Of a stretch of 64,000 nucleotides of DNA, positions 55,410 to 64,000 are shown piece by piece (within the stretch, counting starts at the first letter, position 1; every line of letters begins with the position of its first letter). Position numbers and translations under genes: made by a program. The DNA lies in assembly GCF_042477335.2 (NCBI RefSeq), contig NC_091247.1:37995501-38059500 (forward strand). Direction: 5' to 3'. Source of the stretch: Ovis canadensis. Lineage: Eukaryota; Chordata; Mammalia; Artiodactyla; Bovidae. A model generated the notes under the pieces. The model was given only the letters and a program-made list of their open reading frames with translations. It was not told the origin of the DNA and ran no database searches.

Positions 55410-55565
55410 AGGGCCCTCTTCATTTGTCAAGATCTTACCCATCCTCCAAAATCCAACTTGATCCCTCCTCCAGGAAGCCTTCTTTGAATGTCTAACCATC
55501 ACTGAGCTTCCCTCATCCTGACTACCTTCTGACCCCCTACTGCCCTCTACTTGGTGCTTCTCAAA
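55410..55565 (+). repeat. L2 3' end
   Basis: ctccaggaagccttctttga and neighbours fit the L2 3' consensus. Confidence 0.6.
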
Positions 55566-57439
55566 TTATCATTCATGAAAGACCTGTATTCTTTTATTTC
55601 CAATTTGTCACAGAAATCTAATTAAAATAAATTAATAGAAACAGAAAATTTTAAAGAATAACACAAAATGCAAGGCCTCCTTTTAAAAAGAAAATTCAGA
55701 TTCAACAGAAATAAATTTTTTTTGGTCAATTGCTATAAAAGTTTCTAAACACTGACCTTTGTTTTACACTTAGCTCATCATGCATTGATAGTGACCTGTT
55801 TGCAGAATGGCCTTGTCCTTGGATCCCACTATGGGCTCTGTACTGAGTGATTCATGCACTGAAAGCTCTCCTGCCTGATACCAGTCTTTTATCCCCAGGG
55901 GGTTAATGCTGGTGCAATTCTGTTAGCCTCACACCCTCACCTCCCTCTGAGGTTAGGACACTCTGATTCCTGAAGATTCTCATTTGTCACAGTTGCTGGC
56001 ACACCTCTTGGGGGAAGACTCAGTCCTCTCCTGAACCTGGGTTAGAGGGATCCAAAAGCAGTTAGTCTGGTCTTGTGTTCTTCTGTGCTTTTTCCTCCAG
56101 CCCACCTCCTTCCCAACAAGTTTCTTCCACCATTTACATTTGTAAACATCAGGCACCTAAAGGCAAGTTCTTACTTTTTTGTCCTTCACGCACAAACAGC
56201 CATTCTACACTGATTGTGACATGACAAGTAGTAGCGGGTCCCTTGGCTTCAGAACCCAGCCCAGGGTCATGACCTCCTCATCAAGTGCTGACTCACACTC
56301 AGTTTCCTCTCTGGGCCTGAAAACACTGCATCTCAACACAAGCCTCAGTGTCTTGCGGGGCTCAGAGAACAACATGCCCTTCACAAGATACTCCTGCTCT
56401 AAATTTCAGGATGAGGCAATATACATATATATCTTTAAAGAAGTATTCCTAAGTCACCTTCAGGAGAGTCTAGACCCACATGCAGCTTGTTGGAAATTCT
56501 TGTGTGTCTTCCATGTATAACAAGCTGTTCAAGAAACTGGCTTATTCCCAGATTGCCACAGCTCTCCACAAAGGGCCAAATGGGTCTCGGTCATATTTGG
56601 AAATGCACTTTGACCACTGTGAGTGAGCAGTGTTGGAGCAGGCCAGTAAAACAAGATCATGCAGATGAACAGAGGCTTGCTAACCAGGGTGCAGATATTA
56701 GCCAACGAAACCTAAAGACATGCTGTCTGGCCTGAGCGCTTCCTTGGCTCCCCAGAGGAAATTGGACCTCTCTGTCACATTCTTCAGGTCAGGATCCATT
56801 TGAACTCAGCAAATCAACAGTCAGAACCTCAATCTTCACCTTGCCTTATTGGCTATACCTGCCTTCTCAGTAGATGTTGGGGGTAAGAGAGAGCTTTATG
56901 ATGGGGAGGAGGATCCCTGGTGCCCATGATCCCAAAGAGGGCTTAGAACAGTAATGAGCAGCAGCACTGGGTGAGACTCTGGTTTCTTCCATGCCTCGGG
57001 TCCCTGCCCTGATGTTCATTCAGATGTTTGCTGAGGACCTACTGTGTGCAGGCACAGCACCATGTCGTATACATACACGTGGTTGTTGACCCACCAGTAA
57101 GGGTAGAGTCAGGGCTCCGGAAAGGAAATGAAATAAGTACATCCCTGCTCACAGGTACTGTGGACCTGTAGAATCCTCCTACAGGGTGACTGATTCCTGG
57201 AGAGCTCTGGCATCTCGCCACAGCCCGCTGAGTTACCGAAGTAAAACTGGAATAGAAACCTAAGCTCCTTGCACAATGGCCCTGTCTACATGATAAAAAG
57301 CGTCGGATTGAAAAAATGATCAATATCATTCTCTTGACAGTCGGAACAAAAGAACAAGACTAAGAATCAGCCCTGCCTGATTTATCTTGGGCAAAGCTAT
57401 CTTTCTTTTGTGTAACGGTCATTGTACAGTGTTCATGGT
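55566..57439. other. Proposed intron 1, no gene seen
   Basis: Unique-looking DNA. A weak repeat trace (cagatgtttgctgaggacct) lies near 57020. The open frame at 56179-56520 has no family resemblance. Confidence 0.5.
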
Positions 57440-57615
57440 GTGCCAGATTTGGAATTAGAAAACCCAGAGGTGGCTGGGTTTGCTACCTCTTACCGTGTGG
57501 CCATGGGCAGACACTTTACCATCTCCCAGCTGTCTGGCTTACCTATAAAATGGAGATGACATATCCTGTGCCCACTCTCAGGACTCAAAGAGACAACGAT
57601 GTGAAGCAACTTGAA
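57440..57615 (+). repeat. MIR SINE
   Basis: ggccatgggcagacacttta, then cttacctataaaatggagat. Confidence 0.7.
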
Positions 57616-57624
57616 AAAACTCTA

Positions 57625-58055
57625 GAGCAGGGAATGGCATTCTGTGATCCATGGGTCAAATCTGGCCCACCATTGGTTTTTGTAAACAAAGCTTTATTGA
57701 AACACAGCCATGCTTACCCATTTATATATTCATGGCTGCTTTTGCAACATACAACAGCAGTTGAATAGTTGGAACAGAGATCATATGACCCGCAAGTAAA
57801 AATATTTAAGGCCTAGCCCTTTCCCTCATAGTTCAGTCGGTAAATAATCTGCCTGCGAGGCAGGAGACCCGGGTTTGATTCCTGGGTCAGGAAGATCCCC
57901 TGGAGAAGGAAATGACAACCTACTCCAGTATTATTGCCTAGAGAATTCCATGGACAGAGGAGCCTGCCAGGCTACAGTCCATGGGGTCACAAGAGTCAGA
58001 CACGACTTAGTGAATAAACCACCACAGCCTTTTATAGAGAAGTCTGCTTTAAAGC
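57625..58055 (+). repeat. hAT-type MER element with nested SINE
   Basis: gggtcaaatctggcccacca, acaaagctttattgaaacac and tcatatgacccgcaagtaaa match a known non-autonomous hAT family. A short end piece continues after the nested Bov-tA. Confidence 0.6.
57815..58020 (+). mobile_element. Bov-tA SINE nested in hAT element
   Basis: Forward copy: tcatagttcagtcggtaaat through cagacacgacttagtgaata. Confidence 0.9.
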
Positions 58056-60351
58056 ACTATCTAACCCAGATGGATTGTTGCTACATGGCGCTAGGCACAG
58101 GGGTAAGCTCCAAGGAGGAATTCACAGAATAAAATGTGGTTAATTGAATTAATCACTGAGAATTTATCTTAATGCAACAGAATTTTATCTCTAATTGATT
58201 CATTGGGTTTTTTTTTTTAACAGACTCTTAACATTTTGAGTTACATTTGTGTCTCAAAAAGACTTAAAGATATAGCTTGCCATTTCTCTCTGCTAAAGTC
58301 TGGTCTCTAATACATTTTTTACAGGTGATGACATCAGGCATTCCTGAGCAGATTTCAGGTGGCTTTGTGGGTACTGATGACGAATAGGAAAACCCATATC
58401 TCTATGTACAGATCATGATCGGTTCATGAAAGAGGAAATGATTTTACAAAATTAATGATTGGAAAGGATTTGAAAGTTTTTACCTTTTTAGACATCTGTC
58501 TGAATTTAGATTGCATTTTTAATAGAAAATCCCAAGACTTTGTCTTTCAGGAAACAATAAAGAACACAGTCCAACTATGAACTATTTTGAAGGCAAGAAT
58601 AAGATTTGTTTCCTGGATTCGCAGAGCCCAGTCATGAACAAAGAAATGGCTGATATGTGTTTGCTGACCAGCTGACTGAATGAATGAATCAATGTTTCAT
58701 TTGTAAAATGTAAAGAATCATAAAACCTGCCCTCCCCACCCCTCCGAGTATGAAGCTGAAGGAGAAAAGGACAGGAAAACTTTTTGTGAGACATCAACCA
58801 TGTGACTGTTCTTCTGTTTTTCTGATCACATCCCTGGGACTGGTTTAGGCTGAGACTTGGTTTCAGTGGCCTCCCTAACAACACCCCTTCTCATACAGGT
58901 TGGCTGTAGGGGGTGGTATGCGGGATCTAAAGCAAAGTGCCCTGAGGCACAAAGTAAAATCAAGAGCAGCTTCAAAAAGCAAAGGAGTCTCCATAGCAAC
59001 CAGGCACCTGGAGAGGATGCTGGGTTTGGGGTTGGTGGGGAGAAAAGGCCGGACGCTCCCTGCCTTCACTGGTAATGCTGGGGTAATTACATGCCTATGT
59101 GAAGATGTAAGAACTTGGCTGATGGAGTTCCCTGCCCGCTCTCAGCTGCCTCGTCTTCCATCTGACTCCGTGAGACACTACACTGCCACAGATCTTTGTA
59201 GAAGTGCAGATACCCCCAGAACGGGAGTGTACACCCTAAGTTTCCATGTAACTTTCCATGGGCTTAAGAATCTTCACTTGGCCCCTGCAGAAGGCAGACC
59301 CTGATATTAGTCACTCTTTGCAGCTGAACTCAACATCAGGCTAGAAGGAATTTGGTGTCCTGAGCAGCAGTTCCAATGGCTGTAGCTGCCCAGACTCACT
59401 AGGGTGAGCCCTGGGGCATCTTTTTCACACATCTTCTTTCACTTTCTTACAGGCTCTTAGACTGGAGCCTCATGGGGTCACGCTCTTGCTCTCTTGCCTG
59501 CTTCTGCTCTTAGAGTTCCCACCCCAGGAAACAGCAGCACCCTGGTCTTAGAGCCTGATTTCTCCACCATCTCCCACACTTCCACCATCTCCCATACTTT
59601 TGAAGAACCAACTTTTTTGATCTTTCTCCCTTCTCAACATTTCAAAACACATCTCAATAGGAAGGAGTTTTAAAACAGATGTAAATCAGTTCTTTTTTAT
59701 TTTCAGAAGTATTTGCATCTGAAGAGAGTCACAGGCTTTGAACTGCATTATTTGATTAAATAAAAATAGATTTCCTTCCCCTCCTCCATACAGAGGGTGG
59801 CCTCAAACCCACGGGGGCTCTCGGGGTTTGGACCTCTTTCTGGGTAAACAACCCACAGCACACACCCTCTGCTCTATCCCAACACACCTTTCAGTCGCAC
59901 ACAAACACAAGATGTGTCTTGCCCTCTCTGGTTCAAATTGCATCCATTCTTCAAAGCTCAGCTCATTTCCCCTCATCCACAAAGGCCTTCTCTGGCCCTC
60001 AGGCACATTTTTGCTTCTCCTCACAGCTGAGTTACCTGACAGAGGCACAGAGTTTTTACACCTCAGGAAAGGTACTCTCAGGGCCTCTGAGCTTGTGTGA
60101 CTGCATGAGAAGGAGACTGTCGTAAAAGGAGCAGCCATGAAAGAACAACCCTGAATCTGTTATGACCTGGCGGGGGGGGCGGGGGGGAATGATGCTGGGT
60201 AACAGCACTTCTGGCCCCCAAAATCCTTGGTCCTGGACTCGAGAAATGGATGGCTCAGGCTATGATTAGCACTACTCCAGAAAACCAAGCTATGCAGTTA
60301 GACACCCGGGCAACACTTTGGAAAAAGGAAGCCAATCAAAAACATCTTTGG
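58056..60351. other. Proposed intron 1, no gene seen
   Basis: One L2-like phrase near 59940-60010. The open frame at 58900-59304 shows no family resemblance. G-run at 60170-60187. Confidence 0.5.
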
Positions 60352-60490
60352 GGGGACTCCCTGGCTGTCCAGTGGCTAAGAATCTGCACTGCCATTGCAG
60401 GGGGCACGAGTTTAATCCCTGGTTAGAGAACTAAGATCCCACATGCTGCACGGTGTAGCCAAAAATAAACAAATAAAAATAAATTTAAAA
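60352..60490 (+). mobile_element. CHR-2-type SINE
   Basis: gggggactccctggctgtcc through gtagccaaaaataaacaaat. Confidence 0.8.
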
Positions 60491-60494
60491 TAAC

Positions 60495-60960
60495 AATCCT
60501 TTGGAAAAAAATCTTTTTGGAAAAAAAATCTTTTGGGGAAAACTATCTGGCAGTCAGTATTAAAAGTAAACATATATACATCCTCTGACACAGCAATCCC
60601 TGGATATTACCTAATAGAAACTCTTGGACTTGTATACCACAAAACATGTACAAGGAAATTCATAACAGCATTATTCAAAATAGTCCTGAACTGAGAACTC
60701 CCCACAAGGCAATGAACATGGATAAATAATACTGGGGAACATTCACACAATAGAATGCTACAAAGCATGAGAGTGAACAGCCATGAACTACACCCAACCC
60801 TACAGATGAAAGTTACAAACTCAGTACAGAGGGAAAACAACCAGACATGGAAACTCTATGATTCTGTTTACATAACTTCAAAAAAAAGGCAAAACCAATC
60901 TATATGTTAGAAATCAGCTTGGCGGTTACCCTCGAGGTGGAGAGATTTGTCCCCCAAACA
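60495..60960 (+). mobile_element. Ancient L1 (L1M) 3' fragment
   Basis: aacagcattattcaaaatag, actctatgattctgtttaca and aaccaatctatatgttagaa fit the end of ORF2 and the 3' UTR of old L1. Confidence 0.65.
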
Positions 60961-61869
60961 GTTGTGCAGCTAATAGTTATACCAATTCTATTCCTTCCTA
61001 CTGATTGTTGCGATGGTCAGTAGAGAGATTTACAGTGGAAATTAAAGAGCGATAGATTCAACTTGTTAACCAAGTCTTTATTAGACTCTTCTCCATGGGC
61101 CCTCGATGGCAGGGGTGCAGGATGAATCAGAATTTCCGCTCTCAACTACATCACAGGCCCAGAGAGAAGGCTGTTTTCTCTTCCCTGTGAAGCTCACTCT
61201 GTATAATGGTCAGTACCCAGCCCACCCAAGAATCCTCACTCTCAAAAGTTAGAGATACCCTCCCACCCTGCCAGATCCAGAAGATCACCCCAGACTGAGA
61301 CACTTGGGTTCACTTCACTAGCTCAAAGTTAGAATCACAGTTCTAGCCCCGAGCTCCTATAGACTGGACCTGGCATGTCTGGAACAAAAATATTTAACCA
61401 GTATCCAGTCTGTGTCTCGCAGTATCTCCCTCTGCCTTCATGGGACAGACAGACACGCTGAGCTGAGAGCTAACCACCTCCCTCCACAGCCATCGCCAGC
61501 CTCCGATGCCTAGAGGCCAGCAAAATGCTTCAGCATTGTAATTTCTAGATTTCTCGTCTAAGCCAAGGCCACCTTTTAGCACCACACTGACCCCTATCAC
61601 GTGAGGGACCATTTCACTCTCGCAGAAGGTGAGCATCATCATCAGTGTTTCTTCACATCTGATTTCACAGAGGATATCAAGTCAACCTCGCTTCCTATTA
61701 GCACCCAGAGAGCAGCCTGCCTTCCGGAACATCAGACCCCACAAGGCCCGAGGCCCCTTCCAGCTCCCTCCTCAAATTGAGCAGGCTCAGAAGATCCCTG
61801 GAAGGGCCTGAGCGCTGGGAAATTACAGCAACTTACAGCATTGCTAACTCTACCAAATCACCATGGATG
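60961..61869. other. Proposed intron 1, no gene seen
   Basis: No recognised feature. Confidence 0.5.
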
Positions 61870-62000
61870 GAAATTAGAGCTGGAGGGACCCCAGGAATCA
61901 CCCAGGTCCAAAGACCCCCTGATCTGAATGAGGAGACAGAGCCCAAAGGGCTGAAGTCTACTGTTCTTGGTTACACGGGTGAGCAGACGCAAAGCTGAGA
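61870..62000 (-). repeat. MIR-like fragment
   Basis: ctgaatgaggagacagagcc with flanking MIR-like order; diverged. Confidence 0.4.
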
Positions 62001-62170
62001 ACACAATTCAGATCTCCAGATGCCAGAGCTCTGCCTATATAGACACTCTGACCTGCAAAGTTCATATCAGGAAAAGCCACTACCTCTCCTTTTCTGGAAT
62101 CCAGAACTCACAGAGGACCTGAGGGGCTCTAGGCTAGATTGGACCTACCTTTGAAGCCACAGAAATTTAC

Positions 62171-62230
62171 CTGCACAGAAGATCTTGTTTCTTTAAGCAA
62201 CTGGACAGGCTCTAATCCCAATGCAGATAG
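62171..62230 (-). other. CAPN14: Candidate non-coding exon 1 of CAPN14
   Basis: The exon ends in GTGCAG and is followed by the donor GTAAAT. It contains no ATG. When joined to exon 2 (acceptor TTTCAG at 50274), an in-frame TAA lies in this exon at 62193-62195, upstream of the start codon, which supports the chosen methionine. The 5' limit is set only by distance from the TATA box. No transcript evidence is available here. Confidence 0.5.
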
Positions 62231-62254
62231 AACTCAGCTGCCAGAGATAGCTCC

Positions 62255-62262
62255 TTATATAA
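62255..62262 (-). promoter_or_regulatory. Candidate CAPN14 TATA box
   Basis: The minus strand reads TTATATAAGG here. It lies just downstream of a GC-rich stretch (about 62280-62360) and about 85-90 bases upstream of a clean splice donor at 62170. A start site about 30 bases downstream (near 62230) would give a first exon of roughly 60 nt. Position and strand suit CAPN14. The core TTATATAA is palindromic, so a plus-strand promoter cannot be excluded. Confidence 0.5.
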
Positions 62263-62444
62263 CCAGTCCTTTCTAGGCACAGGTGTTGGGCTGAGTCTGA
62301 GTTCCCGCCTCCCGGAGCCTTGGCTCCTCCCCACCCCCGCTCCTTCCCCCTCCTGCCCAACTTCTCTGAAAGGGTGGGGAATGCCCCGGGCTTTGTGATG
62401 TTATCATACAAATCCAATCATTTTCTTGAGCTAACATAGGAACA

Positions 62445-62454
62445 GAACATGTTC
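62445..62454. promoter_or_regulatory. p53/p63-type half-site upstream of CAPN14
   Basis: The palindrome GAACATGTTC fits the RRRCWWGYYY half-site of the p53/p63 family exactly. It lies about 215 bases upstream of the proposed start. p63 is a main regulator of squamous epithelium, the tissue type in which human CAPN14 is expressed. Only one half-site is evident, so function is inference. Confidence 0.35.
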
Positions 62455-63117
62455 CAGTAATGCCTTGAGAAGGGTTAGTCATCTTCTCACTTCCAGTCTC
62501 GGGAGGGTATGTGACGATATGGCTTAGAGCATTATTTCATTGCAGGAAATAACACAATTCTTATTTTCTTTTCCGGTCTTCAGAGTTTGATGCTGCAACC
62601 AGGGACATTTCCCGCTGAGGAGGAACTTTGCGACTCCTTTTTGCTATTGAAAGAGCCCCCCTTCCCTTCCCAAATCTACTCCCAAGTCCCACTAGTCTGC
62701 CAATTTGGTCTTTGTGGTTTTGACTACCGAAAGCTAGAAACTGTGACCCCTATTGACTGTTTCCTTCCATTTCATACTGGCTATCCCTCCAAACAATTCC
62801 TGTCACTCACGTGGCTGCTCTTTTATGAAGACATGTCCTGGGTGCCCACCATGACTTGCACAGATTTTCATCACAGTGTTTAAGACAGTTCTAGCTTGTC
62901 TGACTCCATGCACGCACATCTTGGATCCCTAGGCCCCAGAGCAACGGCTGGCACCCAGTGGGTACTCAATACCTGTCAATGGAATTAAAGGGCCCCTTGC
63001 CTCTAGAACTCCTCCCTCCTCTCCCTTCCTACCTGCTTCTCTGCAGTGGCCTTTAGCCCTGACTCGAATCTCTCACACCTTGCTCCTTCTGTGCAACTAC
63101 CACCGCACTCACTTTAG
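62455..63117. other. Upstream flank of proposed CAPN14 promoter
   Basis: A possible L2/MIR3-like end at 62890-62985 (acggctggcacccagtgggt). Nothing else recognised. Confidence 0.45.
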
Positions 63118-63322
63118 CAATGTTTGTTGTTGTTTTTAGCCACTCGGTGGTGTCCACCTCTTTCATAACCCCATGGACTGGAGCCTGCCAGGTTCCTTCT
63201 GTCCATGGGATTTCCCAGGCATGAATACTAGAGTGGGTTGCAATCTTTCTGATTCAGGGATTGAACTCGTATCTTCCGAATTGGCAAGTGGGTTCTTTAG
63301 TGCTGACCACCAGGGAAGCCCC
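63118..63322 (-). mobile_element. Bov-tA SINE
   Basis: Reverse copy with a gttgttgttttta tail, ending gaccaccagggaagcccc. Confidence 0.92.
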
Positions 63323-63364
63323 ATTTCAGTAATACTGGTAAAGAAAAGAATACTGATAATATTA

Positions 63365-63845
63365 GCTGTTATGGGCTCGATATTTGTATCTTCCTCAAAA
63401 TTCATATATGGAAACCTTATAACCCCACCTGCCTGAATGTGAAGTCACTTCAGTCATGTCTGACTCTTTGCAATGCTATGGACTGTGGCCCTACAGGCTC
63501 CTCTGTCCATGGGATTCTCCAGGCCAGAATACTGGAGTATTTGGAATAAGGAAAGAAACGAGTCTGCAATGATGTGGCCCTAATTTGATAGGATTAGTGT
63601 CCCTATAAGAAGAGACACGAGAGGGCCACACTCACTCACGTGCTCTCTCTCTCTTTCTGCCCTGAGGAAAGGCCTTCTGAGGATGCACTGAGAAATGCGC
63701 TTCTATGAGCCGAGAAGAGCATTCGCATCAGAAGCTGCCCCTGCCAGACTTCATCTGGGATCTCTATCTTCCAGAACCACAGGAAAACATATTTCTGTTG
63801 TTTAAGTTACCAGGTCTGCAGTATATTAGCATGGCAGCCTGAGCA
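63365..63845 (+). mobile_element. MLT1/MST-type LTR with nested BovA
   Basis: Begins gttatgggctcgatatttgt and ends aggtctgcagtatattagca. The middle has gtgtccctataagaagagac. It is interrupted by the BovA monomer at 63440-63540. Confidence 0.75.
63440..63540 (-). mobile_element. BovA SINE fragment nested in LTR
   Basis: tgaagtcacttcagtcatgt to ccaggccagaatactggagt. Confidence 0.88.
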
Positions 63846-63849
63846 CATT

Positions 63850-64000
63850 AAAGCAACAGCCAACATTTACTGGCACGGCTGACATCCCAGATGCCATGCT
63901 AGGCACACTGCATGCAGAATCACTGAATCTTCACAACTTTTTACCATACCCATTTTACAAAGGGGAAACTGAGGCCCAGAGCAGTGACTTGATCAAGATA
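63850..64000 (-). repeat. MIR SINE at window edge
   Basis: acccattttacaaaggggaa and actgaggcccagagcagtga; reverse MIR. Confidence 0.7.

Larger units (their letters stand above)
21385..62230 (-). other. CAPN14: Proposed CAPN14 transcription unit
   Basis: This is the inferred transcript span, from a TATA-driven start near 62230 to a poly(A) site near 21385. The coding part (50226-22715) is firm. The first exon and both ends are inferred from sequence signals alone. With the non-coding first exon the gene would have 22 exons; the largest intron is intron 1 (50274-62170, 11.9 kb). Confidence 0.5.

Overview
The window is nuclear DNA of a ruminant, most probably a bovid. It is crowded with ruminant-specific retroposons: about twenty Bov-tA/BovA SINE copies, three BOV-A2 dimers, three BovB (RTE) LINE 3' ends and a bovine-type L1 5' half. 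Older mammalian repeats (MIR, L2, L1M, L3/CR1, MLT1, Tigger, MER5-like, CHR-2) lie between them.

The only protein-coding gene I can support is CAPN14 (calpain-14), on the minus strand. Its 21 coding exons run from the start codon at 50226 down to the stop at 22715. All splice phases join and the spliced reading frame is open for 2061 bases (686 residues plus stop), close to the length I recall for human CAPN14 (about 684). The catalytic triad (Cys101, His255, Asn279), the C2-like CBSW domain and the penta-EF-hand domain are all present. A TATA-type promoter with a short non-coding first exon ending at 62171 is a good candidate for the 5' end. An ATTAAA hexamer near 21404 is a candidate for the 3' end. 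The locus would then fill about 21.4-62.2 kb.

Layout: 1-21.4 kb is intergenic and made of repeats and unrecognised unique DNA. 21.4-22.7 kb is the likely AU-rich 3' UTR. 22.7-50.2 kb holds the coding exons with repeat-filled introns. 50.3-62.2 kb is the proposed first intron, which holds a 2.9-kb L1 5' fragment flanked by a 16-bp target-site duplication. 62.2-62.5 kb is the proposed promoter. 62.5-64 kb is upstream intergenic DNA with an MLT1-type LTR.

No tRNA, rRNA, CRISPR or bacterial-type features are present. The points most worth checking are the promoter/exon 1 model with a p63-type half-site, a 9-nt microexon, a same-strand solo LTR in intron 18, a (CA)19 tract against the exon 21 acceptor, competing donors at exon 17, and the 3'-truncated L1.
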